Assembly: GCA_023436775.1 (NCBI GenBank)
Contig: JAEZHW010000006.1
Span: 31,246-95,245, forward strand
Source: Actinomycetes bacterium
GTDB lineage: Bacteria; Actinomycetota; Actinomycetes; Actinomycetales; Microbacteriaceae
Direction of reading: 5' to 3'
Length of the DNA stretch: 64,000 nt
Shown here: positions 41,772-51,028 of the stretch, in pieces
Layout of the letters: every line of letters starts with the position of its first letter
How positions within the stretch are numbered: the stretch's first letter is position 1
The notes under the pieces: model-generated
What the model was told of the DNA's origin: nothing
Databases searched by the model: none
The model's input: only the letters and a program-made list of their open reading frames with translations
Translations under genes and position numbers: made by a program

Positions 41772-43688
41772 TCAGTGGCGACCGGCCTGCTCTGGGAGGA
41801 GGAGACGCAGACGCAGTGCGCGCAGCTCGTCGCGCATGCCTGCGGGCAGACGGTCACCGAACTGAGCGAAATGCTCCTCAACCGAGGCAAGTTCGGCACG
41901 CCATTCCTTGCCGTCGACCGCGAGCAGTCGCTCCAGGTTGGTCTCGTCGAAATTGTCGAGACCTTCCAGATTCAGGGACTCCGGAACGTATCCGACCGGA
42001 GTGAGTTCCGCCTCGGCGTTCCCATCGACGCGACCGGCAATCCACTCCAGCACTCGGCTGTTCTCGCCGAATCCCGGCCAGAGGAACTTGCCGTGCTCGT
42101 TCTTGCGGAACCAGTTGACCTGGAAGATGGCCGGAGCCTTCTCGCCAAGCTGCTCGCCGATGTTCATCCAGTGCTGCCAGTGGTCAGCCATGTTGATCGC
42201 CAGGAACGGGCGCATCGCGAAGGGGTCGCGGCGGAGTACGCCGACGGTTCCCTCTGCTGCCGCGGTCTGTTCGCTGCCCATGGTGGCCCCCATGAAGACG
42301 CCGTGACGCCAGCCAAACGACTGGGCCACCAGCGGCACCGTGTCGGCGCGGCGACCGCCAAAGATGATCGCGTCTAGCGGCACGCCGTTCGGGTCGTCCC
42401 AATCGTCCGAGATGCTCGGGCACTGCGCGGCTGGCACCGTGAAGCGAGAGTTCGGGTGCGCGGCCGGTCGCCCAGAGCCCGGAGTCCACGGCTGACCACG
42501 CCAGTCAATCAGACCGGCCGGCGGCCGCTCGGTCATGCCCTCCCACCACACGTCGCCGTCCGGACGGAGCGCGACGTTGGTGAAGATGGTGTTGCCCCAG
42601 AGCATGTCCATGGCAACCGGGTTCGACTCGCTTGAGGTGCCGGGGGCGACACCGAAGAAGCCGGCCTCCGGGTTGATCGCCCACAGACGACCGTCCTCAC
42701 CGACGCGCATCCAGACGATGTCGTCGCCGAAGGTCTCGACCTTCCAGCCCGGCAGCGTCGGCTGCAGCATGGCGAAGTTCGTCTTACCGCAGGCCGAGGG
42801 GAACGCGGCAGCGATGTGGTACCGCTTGCCCTCCGGACTGGTGAGGCGCATCAGCAGCATGTGCTCGGCAAGCCAGCCCTCGCGCAGGCCCATCGCCGAG
42901 CCGATGCGCAGCGAGAAGCACTTCTTTCCCAGCAGCGCGTTGCCACCGTAGCCGGATCCGTAGGAGAGGATCTCATCGTCCTGCGGGAAGTGGGCAATCG
43001 CCTTGTACTCATTGGCTGGCCAGGTCACGTCGGGTCGAGTCACGCCACGCTCGTCCCGCAGCGGGTAGCCGACCGAGTGCACCCCCTTGACGAAGTGCGT
43101 CTGCTCGGTCATGGTCTCGAGCACGTCGCGGCCAACGCGGGTCATCATGCGCATGTTCAGCACCGCGTAGCCCGAGTCGGTCAGCTGGACGCCGATGCGT
43201 GAGAAGGAACCACCAATCGGGCCCATTGAGTAGACCACGACGTACATGGTGCGGCCGCGCATGGCACCGGCGAAGCGTTCGGCCAGTTCGGCTCGCAGCT
43301 CCTGCGGGTCACGCCAGTTGCCGATCGGACCGAGGTCCTCCTGCTTCGGCGTGCAGACGAAGGTCCGCGATTCCACCCGAGCGACATCGTCCTCGGTGCT
43401 GCGGGCGAGGTACGAGCCTGGCCGCCACTCCGGGTTCAGCTTGATCAGTGTGCCCGCAGCAACCAGCACGTCAGCAAGGCGCGCGGCCTCCGCCCGAGAA
43501 CCGTCTACCCAGTGGACGGCATCGGGCTGGAGAATCTGGCGCTGCTGCTCCACCCAGGTCAACAGGTTGGCCGGGGCAAGATCGGTGATCGATACGGCGG
43601 GGGCGACAGGGAATGGGATGGGCTCGCGAGCCACGCCGGTTGCGGTAGCAACGCGGGGACGGTCCTTGTGGGGTTGGAGCAGAGCCAT
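41772..43688 (-). CDS. pckG: Phosphoenolpyruvate carboxykinase (GTP)
   Basis: Gluconeogenic oxaloacetate + GTP to phosphoenolpyruvate, 638 residues, the GTP-type of actinobacteria and animals. The kinase-2/P-loop region FPSACGKTNFAML carries the hyper-reactive cysteine; upstream are GNALLGKKCFSLRIGSAMG and the metal site region; FGDDIVWMRVGEDGRLWAINPEAGFFGVAPGTS is also diagnostic. The ATG at 43688 has GGAGG nine bases upstream. It is divergent from a RamB-like regulator, which suggests control by carbon source. Confidence 0.97.
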   Translation of the reverse strand: MALLQPHKDRPRVATATGVAREPIPFPVAPAVSITDLAPANLLTWVEQQRQILQPDAVHWVDGSRAEAARLADVLVAAGTLIKLNPEWRPGSYLARSTEDDVARVESRTFVCTPKQEDLGPIGNWRDPQELRAELAERFAGAMRGRTMYVVVYSMGPIGGSFSRIGVQLTDSGYAVLNMRMMTRVGRDVLETMTEQTHFVKGVHSVGYPLRDERGVTRPDVTWPANEYKAIAHFPQDDEILSYGSGYGGNALLGKKCFSLRIGSAMGLREGWLAEHMLLMRLTSPEGKRYHIAAAFPSACGKTNFAMLQPTLPGWKVETFGDDIVWMRVGEDGRLWAINPEAGFFGVAPGTSSESNPVAMDMLWGNTIFTNVALRPDGDVWWEGMTERPPAGLIDWRGQPWTPGSGRPAAHPNSRFTVPAAQCPSISDDWDDPNGVPLDAIIFGGRRADTVPLVAQSFGWRHGVFMGATMGSEQTAAAEGTVGVLRRDPFAMRPFLAINMADHWQHWMNIGEQLGEKAPAIFQVNWFRKNEHGKFLWPGFGENSRVLEWIAGRVDGNAEAELTPVGYVPESLNLEGLDNFDETNLERLLAVDGKEWRAELASVEEHFAQFGDRLPAGMRDELRALRLRLLLPEQAGRH

Positions 43689-43780
43689 GGTGGGGGGCCT
43701 CCGGCATCATTGACAGGGAAGATTGGCTTGGTTTCAACGCTACGGAGGGTGAAGTAGACTTTTCCAACAGGTCTTGTGTG

Positions 43781-43791
43781 AAATTTCGCAA
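43781..43791. promoter_or_regulatory. Possible RamB-like box
   Basis: AAATTTCGCAA between the divergent pckG and ramB-like genes matches nine of eleven positions of the Corynebacterium RamB motif core AAACTTTGCAA. The match is imperfect and based on memory of that motif. Confidence 0.3.
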
Positions 43792-43813
43792 TCTTTGACA
43801 ACGGAGCAAAGTT

Positions 43814-45322
43814 ATGCAGAACGCATCGCAGCCCTTTGGCGCCGCTGCCCGGGTTGATCGCGCTGACGGACCCGCAGGCGGGACGGACGCCGTCCTGGTC
43901 GGACGCCGAATCCGGCACTTCCGAACCGAGCGCGGGATGACCCTGGAGCAGTTGGCCAACACGTTGCACGTCAGCATCAGTCAGCTCTCATTGATCGAGA
44001 CCGGACGGCGCGAGCCGCGGCTCTCGACGCTGCAGGCGATCGCCTCAACGCTCGGTGTGCAACTGGGTGAACTCCTCAGCGATGCCCCGCCCAGTGAACG
44101 GGCCGCCCTCGAGATCGAATGGACGCGCGTGCAGGCTGGGTCGCTCTACCGCTCCCTGGGCCTGCCGGAGGTGCGACCGAATAAGGCATTGCCGACGCCT
44201 GCCCTGCAGGCGCTCCTCGGCCTGCACCAGGAACTCGTGCGTCGCCACAACCAGGCCAGCGCCACGCCCGAAGAAGCGCGCCGCGCCAACACCGAGCTGC
44301 GTGCCGAGAGTCGCGCTCGAAACAACTTCATGCCTGAGATTGAAATCATCGCCGAGGAAATGCTCGACGTCGTCGGCCACGACACGGGGGCGCTCAAGCA
44401 CTCGACGGTGAGCCGGATGGCCGAACACCTCGGCTTCCGCATCATCCACGTGAACGACCTGCCCCACTCGGCACGATCGGTGACGGACCTCGAGAACGGC
44501 CGCATCTACCTGCCTCCGGCCTCCATTCCTGGTGGTCACGGTCTGCGTGCCCTTGCCCTGCAGGCGATGGCGCACCGCCTGTTGCAGCACGAGGTACCGG
44601 AGACCTACGCAGACTTCCTTCGTCAGCGCCTCGAAATCAACTACTTCGCCGCGGCCGTGCTCATGCCGCTCAAGCCCGCGGTCGAATTCCTCAACCGCGC
44701 CAAGCAGGAGCGGAACCTCGCTGTGGAGGACTTCCGCGATGCCTTCGGTGTGACCCACGAGGCGGCAGCCCTGCGCATGACGAACCTGATGACCTCGCAC
44801 CTCGACATCAAAATGCACTTCCTGCGCATCAACGGTGACGGCAGCATTATGAAGGCCTACGAGAACGACAACTACCCGCTGCCGACCGACGTGACCGGTG
44901 CGGTGGAAGGCCAGATCGTGTGCCGCAAGTTCGCGGCCCGCACCGCCTTCGATCGCAAGAACCGCACGACGGAGCACTACCAGTACGAGGACACTCCGGC
45001 AGGCACCTTCTGGACTTCAGCACAGACCGGCACCAGTGAAAACGGGGACGAGTTCTCGATCGCGGTCGGCGTGCCCTTCAACGAGTCCCGCTGGTTCCGC
45101 GGCCGCGACACGCAGTTGCGACAGAAGTCAACCTGTCCCGATCCCGCGTGCTGCCGACGCCCCGACCAGGACCTTGCCGCCCGCTGGGACGGCCGAGCGT
45201 GGCCGAGCGCACGCTTGCACGCGCACATCCTCGCCCCGCTCCCCTCCGGAACGTTCCCTGGGATCGACGACGTCGAGGTCTACGAGTTCCTCGAGCGTCA
45301 CGCCCACGCGGACGAGCAATAG
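43814..45322 (+). CDS. RamB-like XRE regulator with IrrE-like and DUF2083-like domains
   Basis: A 502-residue transcription regulator. Helix-turn-helix at about 30-90 (IRHFRTERGMTLEQLANTLHVSISQLSLIETGRREPRLSTLQAIASTLGVQLGELL). The middle region resembles ImmA/IrrE but the zinc-peptidase motif is degenerate: AHRLLQHE instead of HExxH. The C-terminal domain carries a cysteine cluster (CPDPACC). Architecture matches RamB, repressor of acetate/glyoxylate genes in Corynebacterium and Mycobacterium. Next to pckG, it should respond to gluconeogenic carbon. The ATG at 43814 follows GGAG. Confidence 0.82.
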   Translation: MQNASQPFGAAARVDRADGPAGGTDAVLVGRRIRHFRTERGMTLEQLANTLHVSISQLSLIETGRREPRLSTLQAIASTLGVQLGELLSDAPPSERAALEIEWTRVQAGSLYRSLGLPEVRPNKALPTPALQALLGLHQELVRRHNQASATPEEARRANTELRAESRARNNFMPEIEIIAEEMLDVVGHDTGALKHSTVSRMAEHLGFRIIHVNDLPHSARSVTDLENGRIYLPPASIPGGHGLRALALQAMAHRLLQHEVPETYADFLRQRLEINYFAAAVLMPLKPAVEFLNRAKQERNLAVEDFRDAFGVTHEAAALRMTNLMTSHLDIKMHFLRINGDGSIMKAYENDNYPLPTDVTGAVEGQIVCRKFAARTAFDRKNRTTEHYQYEDTPAGTFWTSAQTGTSENGDEFSIAVGVPFNESRWFRGRDTQLRQKSTCPDPACCRRPDQDLAARWDGRAWPSARLHAHILAPLPSGTFPGIDDVEVYEFLERHAHADEQ

Positions 45323-45379
45323 TCAGGCACACGCACAGCAACGAACGCCGCTCGAGCGCTGCCCCGAGATCCTCGACCG

Positions 45380-46009
45380 CTACTCGCCGAGGAGATGACG
45401 GCGAATCTGCGGCACCAGAGCGCCGAATGCCTTGGCCCGGTGGCTGCGGCGGTCCTTCTCGGACTGCGGCAAGTCCGCTGCACTGGTCCCGGGAGCCAGA
45501 TCCGCATCGCCCGGGAGGAAGATCGGGTCATACCCGAAGCCGCCAGCGCCACTCGCCGCCGCCGCGATCTCGCCGGGCCACGTCGCGAGTTCGACGACCT
45601 CGACGCCCTGCTCCTGCCCGGCGTGTGCGGCGGGGACCACGAGCGCTGCGGCACAGGCAAAGTGGGCGCCGCGATCGGCGACATCGGTCAGCACCTGCAG
45701 CAACAGGCGCAAGTTGTCACCATCGTCTCGCGTCCCTGCATAGCGCGCCGACAGGATCCCAGGGGCGCCGTCCAGCGCGTCCACACAAATACCGGAGTCA
45801 TCGGCGATCGCAGGCAAACCCGTGTGCGCAGCCGCGGCGCGCGCCTTGATCAGTGCATTCGCCTCGAATGTGGCCCCATCCTCGACCGGCTCCGGGCCGT
45901 CGTAGCCGAGCAGTTCGATGCCATCCAGGCCAGCGCCGAGAATTCGGCGCAGTTCCTCGACCTTGTGGGCGTTGTGCGTGGCCAGGACGAGTCGCACCTG
46001 CTCGGTCAC
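45380..46009 (-). CDS. rdgB: Non-canonical purine NTP pyrophosphatase (RdgB/HAM1)
   Basis: Hydrolyses ITP, dITP and XTP to keep them out of nucleic acids, 209 residues. Family motifs: LATHNAHKVEELRRIL at the start, DDSGICVDALDGAPGILSARYAG in the middle, GFGYDPIFLPGD and SHRAKAFGALVPQI near the end. GTG at 46009 overlaps the rph stop (GTGA). Operon rph-rdgB, with murI upstream, is a well-known actinobacterial cluster. Confidence 0.96.
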   Translation of the reverse strand: MTEQVRLVLATHNAHKVEELRRILGAGLDGIELLGYDGPEPVEDGATFEANALIKARAAAAHTGLPAIADDSGICVDALDGAPGILSARYAGTRDDGDNLRLLLQVLTDVADRGAHFACAAALVVPAAHAGQEQGVEVVELATWPGEIAAAASGAGGFGYDPIFLPGDADLAPGTSAADLPQSEKDRRSHRAKAFGALVPQIRRHLLGE

Positions 46010-46743
46010 GCCTGCTCCTCGGCAAGCGCAGCGGCCTGAATCTGGGCGAGTTGTGCCGTGCCACCGAGCGCCAGGTCCAGCAGCGCGTTCAACTCGTTAC
46101 GGTCGAAGGGTGCTGCCTCGGCGGTGCCCTGCACCTCAACGAAGAGTCCTCGGCCGGTCACCACGACGTTCATGTCCGTTTCAGCGCGGACATCCTCGAC
46201 GTAGGCCAGGTCCAGCAGCGGCGTGTGGTCCACGATGCCGACCGACACCGCCGACACCGAGTCGTACAACGGCTTGGCATTCTTGCCGATGAAGCTGCGG
46301 CCGCGGCCCCACTCGATCGCATCCGCCAGCGCCACGTAGGCGCCAGTAATCGCGGCGGTGCGGGTGCCGCCATCGGCCTGGAGGACGTCGCAGTCGATCA
46401 CGATGGTGTTCTCACCCAGCGCCTTGGTGTCCACCACGGCGCGCAAGGCGCGACCGATCAGGCGGCTGATCTCGTGCGTGCGGCCACCGATCTTGCCCTT
46501 CACGCTCTCGCGGTCGTTGCGGGTGTTCGTCGCTCGCGGCAGCATCGAATACTCGGCGGTCACCCAGCCCTTGCCCTGGCCGGTCAGCCAACGGGGGACG
46601 CCGTTGGTGAACGAGGCGGTGCACAGCACGCGAGTGCCACCGAACGAGATCAGGGCGCTCCCCTCGGCGTGCGCGCTCCAACCACGCTCAATCGTGATCG
46701 GTCGGAGTTGGTCGGCGCTGCGTCCATCGGCGCGAGTGGTCAT
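46006..46743 (-). CDS. rph: Ribonuclease PH
   Basis: Phosphorolytic 3'-to-5' trimming of tRNA precursors, 245 residues. Seen: GSALISFGGTRVLCTASF, RAVVDTKALGENTIVIDCDVLQADGGTRTAAITGAYVAL (the phosphorolytic active site), and RGLFVEVQGTAEAAPFDRNELNALLDLALGG. The ATG at 46743 has AAGGAAGGAA upstream. Coupled to rdgB downstream and spaced 107 bases from murI. Confidence 0.97.
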   Translation of the reverse strand: MTTRADGRSADQLRPITIERGWSAHAEGSALISFGGTRVLCTASFTNGVPRWLTGQGKGWVTAEYSMLPRATNTRNDRESVKGKIGGRTHEISRLIGRALRAVVDTKALGENTIVIDCDVLQADGGTRTAAITGAYVALADAIEWGRGRSFIGKNAKPLYDSVSAVSVGIVDHTPLLDLAYVEDVRAETDMNVVVTGRGLFVEVQGTAEAAPFDRNELNALLDLALGGTAQLAQIQAAALAEEQA

Positions 46744-46850
46744 TGCGGGTTCCTTCCTTGTGCAGTCTCTGCTGCACGCCGCCGAGGCGGTTCATCGGCT
46801 AAGCCTAGCCCGCTCCCCTGACGAGGCGACGGTCTGGGGGCGGGGTCGAA

Positions 46851-47696
46851 TTAGGACCCCGAAGCGCCAGAATCGCCCAGGACCGGCAGCGTGATCAGTC
46901 CGGTCTGCACCAGATCAACGTGATCAACGCGCGGCCCGAGGAAGCGTTCGGCAAGCGCCATGAACTCGGCCTGGCTCTCGCCCGTGGCATTGAAGACGCG
47001 GGTAGGCGGGGTGGAACTGGTCCGTTCGATGCCGCGGCTGACGAGCTCGCGGTAGACATCATTGGCCGTCTCGGTGTCGCTGCTGACCAAGGTGACCGCA
47101 GGCCCCATGACATACGAGATCGCGCCCTTCAGGAAGGGGTAGTGCGTGCAGCCGAGCACCAGGGTGTCGACGCCGGCCTGCTGCAGTGGCGCAAGGTAGT
47201 CCTCAGCGACAGCGAGTAGATCGGGGCCGGAGGTGATGCCCGCCTCGACGAATTCCACGAAACGCGGGCAGGCCTGCGAGACGACGTCCAAATCCGAGAC
47301 CGCAGCAAAGGCATCCTGATAGGCCCCAGACCGCACCGTTCCCTCCGTCGCGATCACGCCGACGCGGCGGTTGCGCGTGATGGCTACCGCCGAGCGCACG
47401 GCCGGCTGGATGACTTCGACCACCGGCACGCTGTAGCGTTCGCGCGCCTCGCGCAAGGTGGCAGCCGATGCGGTGTTGCAGGCAATAACGATCATCTTGA
47501 CGCCGCGATCCACCAGCTCATCCATGATGGCCAGGGCGTAGCGGCGAACATCGTCGATCGGCTTCGGGCCATAGGGGGCGTGGGCGGTATCGCCCAGATA
47601 GATCACCGATTCGTTCGGCAACTGATCCATGATGGCGCGGGCGACGGTCAGTCCACCGACCCCCGAATCAAAGATGCCGATCGGTGCGTCATTCAC
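46851..47696 (-). CDS. murI: Glutamate racemase
   Basis: Supplies D-glutamate for peptidoglycan, 281 residues. Catalytic cysteines in CNTASAATLREA and GCTHYPFLKGAI; N-terminal IFDSGVGGLTVARAIMDQLP with the catalytic Asp-Ser. Preferred start is GTG at 47696: no ribosome binding site, but TAGACT ends seven bases upstream on the same strand, so the message is probably leaderless. It is divergent from pncB. Confidence 0.95.
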   Translation of the reverse strand: MNDAPIGIFDSGVGGLTVARAIMDQLPNESVIYLGDTAHAPYGPKPIDDVRRYALAIMDELVDRGVKMIVIACNTASAATLREARERYSVPVVEVIQPAVRSAVAITRNRRVGVIATEGTVRSGAYQDAFAAVSDLDVVSQACPRFVEFVEAGITSGPDLLAVAEDYLAPLQQAGVDTLVLGCTHYPFLKGAISYVMGPAVTLVSSDTETANDVYRELVSRGIERTSSTPPTRVFNATGESQAEFMALAERFLGPRVDHVDLVQTGLITLPVLGDSGASGS

Positions 47697-47769
47697 AGCA
47701 CTGAGTCTAGCCCCGCTGACTCGACGGAACGCGGAAGGAACCGTTCGCACAGACCGGGGCGAGGACGTT

Positions 47770-47775
47770 TAGGCT
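47770..47775 (+). promoter_or_regulatory. Likely -10 element of pncB, leaderless
   Basis: TAGGCT ends six bases before the pncB GTG with no ribosome binding site between. The divergent murI has TAGACT at 47704-47709 (minus strand) in the mirror-image position, so the two promoters sit back to back in about 85 bases. Confidence 0.5.
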
Positions 47776-47781
47776 GGTGCT

Positions 47782-49137
47782 GTGACCGCTGACTCCGCCA
47801 ACGAGGGCCGACTCACCACCGCGACGTCGACCGCCCTGCTCACCGACCGCTACGAACTGACCATGCTGGACGCTGCCCTCACCAGCGGCACTCACCAGCG
47901 CGACAGCGTGTTCGAGGTGTTTGCTCGTCGCCTCCCCAGCGGCCGCCGCTACGGCGTCGTGGCCGGTACCGGACGCCTGTTGGAACTCATCCGTGACTTC
48001 CGCTTCACCCCAGAGCACCTGGATTGGCTCGCCAATGAGCACGTGGTCAGCGACCGCGCCCTGGCGTTGCTGGCGGACTACCGCTTCGAGGGTGAGATCG
48101 ACGGCTATGCCGAGGGCGAGCTGTACTTTCCGAACTCCCCGGTGCTGTCGGTCCGCGCCCCCTTCTGGCAGGGCGTCATCCTGGAGACGCTCATTCTCAG
48201 CGTGCTGAACTACGACTGCGCGGTCGCCTCTGCCGCGGCCCGGATGGCGGTGGCCGCCGGGGGCCGCCCGCTGGCCGAGATGGGCTCGCGTCGGACCCAG
48301 GAACGCTCTGCTGTTGGCGCGGCCCGCGCCGCCTACATCGCAGGGTTCTCGGCGACCTCAAACCTCGAGGCTGGCTTCCAGTGGGGCGTGCCCACCATGG
48401 GGACCGCTGCCCACAGCTTCACGCTGCTGCATGACAGCGAGGCCGGAGCCTTCCGCGCACAAATCGACACCTTGGGCGTCGGCACCACCCTGCTGGTCGA
48501 CACCTACGACATCGAACAGGGCGTGCGAACCGCCATCGAGGTCGCGGGTACGGATCTCGGTGCGGTGCGCATTGACTCGGGTGACCTGCCGGTGGTGGTG
48601 CGGCAGGTCCGCACCCTGCTCGACTCCCTGGGCGCGACGAACACCAAGATCACTGTCACCAACGATCTGGACGAGCACGCGATTGCGGGCCTCGCCGCAG
48701 CTCCGGTGGACTCCTACGGCGTCGGCACTCAGGTGGTGACCGGGGCCGGGCATCCGGCGGCCGGGATGGTTTACAAGCTGGTGGCTCGCCGAGGCGATGA
48801 CGGCGAATGGCTGGATGTCGCCAAGAGTGCCGCTGGCAAGTCAAACGCGGGCGGTCTCAAGCAGGCCTTCCGCCGCATCAAGGGCGGCACCGCCACGCAC
48901 GAGGTTGTGCACAGCGTTGCCGGAGCGGACGCGAATGCCCCCTTGGCTGGCGCTGACCACGATGACCGTCCGTTGCTGGTGAATCTGGCCTCGGGCGGTG
49001 AATACCACGCTCAGTTCCTCGGCCAGGCCGGGGTGCAGACGGCGCGCGAACGCTGCGCGGAGAGCCTTGCGGAACTGCCCCGGGACGGTCTCCGTCTGTC
49101 TGCCGGTGACCCGGCGATTCCGACGGTGCTGAACTAG
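47782..49137 (+). CDS. pncB: Nicotinate phosphoribosyltransferase
   Basis: First step of NAD salvage from nicotinate, 451 residues. Typical: LLTDRYELTMLDAALTSGTHQRDSVFEVFARRLPSGRRYGVVAG, MAVAAGGRPLAEMGSRRTQERSAVGAARAAYIAGFSATSN, GTAAHSFTLLHDSEAGAF (the active-site His region) and RIDSGDLPVVVRQVR. Start GTG at 47782 with TAGGCT six bases upstream. The last four bases overlap the convergent DUF3039 gene. Confidence 0.95.
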   Translation: MTADSANEGRLTTATSTALLTDRYELTMLDAALTSGTHQRDSVFEVFARRLPSGRRYGVVAGTGRLLELIRDFRFTPEHLDWLANEHVVSDRALALLADYRFEGEIDGYAEGELYFPNSPVLSVRAPFWQGVILETLILSVLNYDCAVASAAARMAVAAGGRPLAEMGSRRTQERSAVGAARAAYIAGFSATSNLEAGFQWGVPTMGTAAHSFTLLHDSEAGAFRAQIDTLGVGTTLLVDTYDIEQGVRTAIEVAGTDLGAVRIDSGDLPVVVRQVRTLLDSLGATNTKITVTNDLDEHAIAGLAAAPVDSYGVGTQVVTGAGHPAAGMVYKLVARRGDDGEWLDVAKSAAGKSNAGGLKQAFRRIKGGTATHEVVHSVAGADANAPLAGADHDDRPLLVNLASGGEYHAQFLGQAGVQTARERCAESLAELPRDGLRLSAGDPAIPTVLN

Positions 49138-49403
49138 TCCTTCAGCCGCTCGTAGATCTTCTTACACTCCGGGCAGACCGGAAACTTCTCCGGGTCCCGA
49201 CCCGGGGTCCACTTCTTGCCGCAGAGCGCACGCACCGGCTTGCCAGTCACCGCAGACTCGAGAATCTTCTCCTTGCGAACGTAGTGCGAGAAGCGCTCAT
49301 GGTCGCCCGGATCCTGCACTTCGTTGCGCAGCAGTTCCTCAAGCTCGCGGTCCAGCACATCAATGCCACCGCCCTGCTCCGGCGAATCTGGGTACGTGCT
49401 CAT
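49134..49403 (-). CDS. DUF3039 family zinc-ribbon-like protein
   Basis: An 89-residue small cytoplasmic protein with SHYVRKEKILESAVTGKPVRALCGKKWTPGRDPEKFPVCPECKKIYERL. The CGK and CPEC cysteines, with the conserved histidine, form a probable zinc site. Matches the actinobacterial DUF3039 family, function unknown. A TACCAT element ends seven bases before the ATG at 49403. It converges with pncB. Confidence 0.9.
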   Translation of the reverse strand: MSTYPDSPEQGGGIDVLDRELEELLRNEVQDPGDHERFSHYVRKEKILESAVTGKPVRALCGKKWTPGRDPEKFPVCPECKKIYERLKD

Positions 49404-49462
49404 GCACGCAATGGTACCGCGTGTCGCCGGGCCTGAGATGGGTGCTGCCTACCGGCTGCGCG

Positions 49463-51028
49463 CTAGCCGCGCAGCACGGCCGAGAACACCTCGGTGCGCC
49501 GCTGCTCGAAGTGGCGGCCACCGAGTTCGATGCCTGCCCAGATCGCGATGCACGCCGTCAGCGCTCCTACGCCCAAGGTCACCAACGGCCAGAACCACAC
49601 CTCGGTCAGGATGCTCTGGAAGAAAAACACCTCCGTCGGTGCGGTGAGCGCCACTGCCGCGGCCATGGTGCCAGCCTGTGCCAGGACAGCAGCTCGACCA
49701 CGGAACTGCGGCTGGTGGAACGGGTCCTCGCCCGGGTGCACCGTGGCGTAGGGCCACAGCACCGAAACGATGCTCGACAGGCCCAGGCCCGCCCCCAGGG
49801 CCGCCAGCGAGAGCCCGATACTGGTGAACACGTGCAGCAGGTTTCCGCTGAGCACGCCGCCAACCAGCGAGCCGAACACGGCCACCAGCACACCCAGGAG
49901 CAACGGCGGCACCAGTCGGCCTGCGCGGTCCGCGCGGCCCGAGATTGAGGTGGCCACATGCACCCAGAAGGCGCTGTAGTCATGGGCCACATCGTTATGC
50001 GGCAACCAGCCGATCATCAGGCACATCAGCGGCGCAGGCAGCAGCACCAGCACGGCCCAGGGCACGCCGGCCAGCGCCAGGATGGGCAAGGCCAGCAGCG
50101 GCAAGACCGGCACCGCCAGCAGCGCCACGCGATAGCGCTCATCTCGCACCCAGTTGATCAGGCTACGACCAGCGACTACGCCGAACCCGGACGCCGGCAG
50201 CGACTCGAAGACACCGACCGAGTCGACCCGTGCGCCGATGCGACGAATCGGGGTGTGGTTGATTCGGTTGAGGAGCCGCTCATGCAGCCAGGCCAGGCCA
50301 GCAAGGGTGACGACCGCGATGAGGATGCGCAGCCAGGCGCCAGCGAAGTCGTCATCAGCGGCCGCAACCGGCGCGGCCCAGGCAGCTGCGAGCGGCGTCC
50401 AACCCACCAGGGCGGCGGCTTCGAGCACTTCGTCCGGTGCCACGCCTCGCCCGAAGCTACTCAGCAGCACGACGGTGCCGAGTGCGGCAAGCACGCCCAC
50501 AATGGCGGCGGTCAGCAGACCGGAACGAATCGCCGGGCTGTCTGGACGCAGCAGACTTGAGAGTGCCGTGCCCACACGCGCCACCAACACCACGGTGAGA
50601 ACGGACAGCACCGCTGCGAACACGGCAACCAGCGCCGCCGATCCACCCCAAATGCCGAGCATGCCGAACACCAGGATGGCAACGGCCAGGGTCGGCACTG
50701 TGGCCGCGCCCGCCACCGTCAACCCCAGTGACAGCGGCCAGGAGGCGATGCCAATCAGGCTGAAGGCACGCGGATCGAGCCCCGCGTGCAGCCCCAAGAA
50801 CACGGTCCCCAGCAGCGCGCCGAGGACGACCGCACCACCAATCAGCACATACCACGCACCGACCGAGGGAATGTCACCCTGCGGCACCGCGTACAGCGAG
50901 AGCAACAAGAGCACCGCCGAAGCGAGCACGAATGCCGCAAGTCCGAGCATCTGGCCCCGGTCGCGAGCACCCTGACGGGCGCCGACCAGGAGCTGGCTCA
51001 GCCTTAGTCGGAGAAGCTGTGCAACCAC
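49463..51028 (-). CDS. ABC exporter permease-like membrane protein
   Basis: A 521-residue protein with about twelve or more hydrophobic segments. It is a divergent ABC-2-like permease that works with the adjacent ATPase; the class is common in actinobacteria and transports unknown substrates. The start at 51028 overlaps the ATPase gene's end by 25 bases, so the pair is translationally linked. Central segment GVFESLPASGFGVVAGRSLINWVRDERYRVALLAVPVLPLLAL and HPGEDPFHQPQFRGRAAVLAQAGTMAAAVALTAP near the end. No known domain can be named with confidence. Confidence 0.75.
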   Translation of the reverse strand: MVAQLLRLRLSQLLVGARQGARDRGQMLGLAAFVLASAVLLLLSLYAVPQGDIPSVGAWYVLIGGAVVLGALLGTVFLGLHAGLDPRAFSLIGIASWPLSLGLTVAGAATVPTLAVAILVFGMLGIWGGSAALVAVFAAVLSVLTVVLVARVGTALSSLLRPDSPAIRSGLLTAAIVGVLAALGTVVLLSSFGRGVAPDEVLEAAALVGWTPLAAAWAAPVAAADDDFAGAWLRILIAVVTLAGLAWLHERLLNRINHTPIRRIGARVDSVGVFESLPASGFGVVAGRSLINWVRDERYRVALLAVPVLPLLALPILALAGVPWAVLVLLPAPLMCLMIGWLPHNDVAHDYSAFWVHVATSISGRADRAGRLVPPLLLGVLVAVFGSLVGGVLSGNLLHVFTSIGLSLAALGAGLGLSSIVSVLWPYATVHPGEDPFHQPQFRGRAAVLAQAGTMAAAVALTAPTEVFFFQSILTEVWFWPLVTLGVGALTACIAIWAGIELGGRHFEQRRTEVFSAVLRG

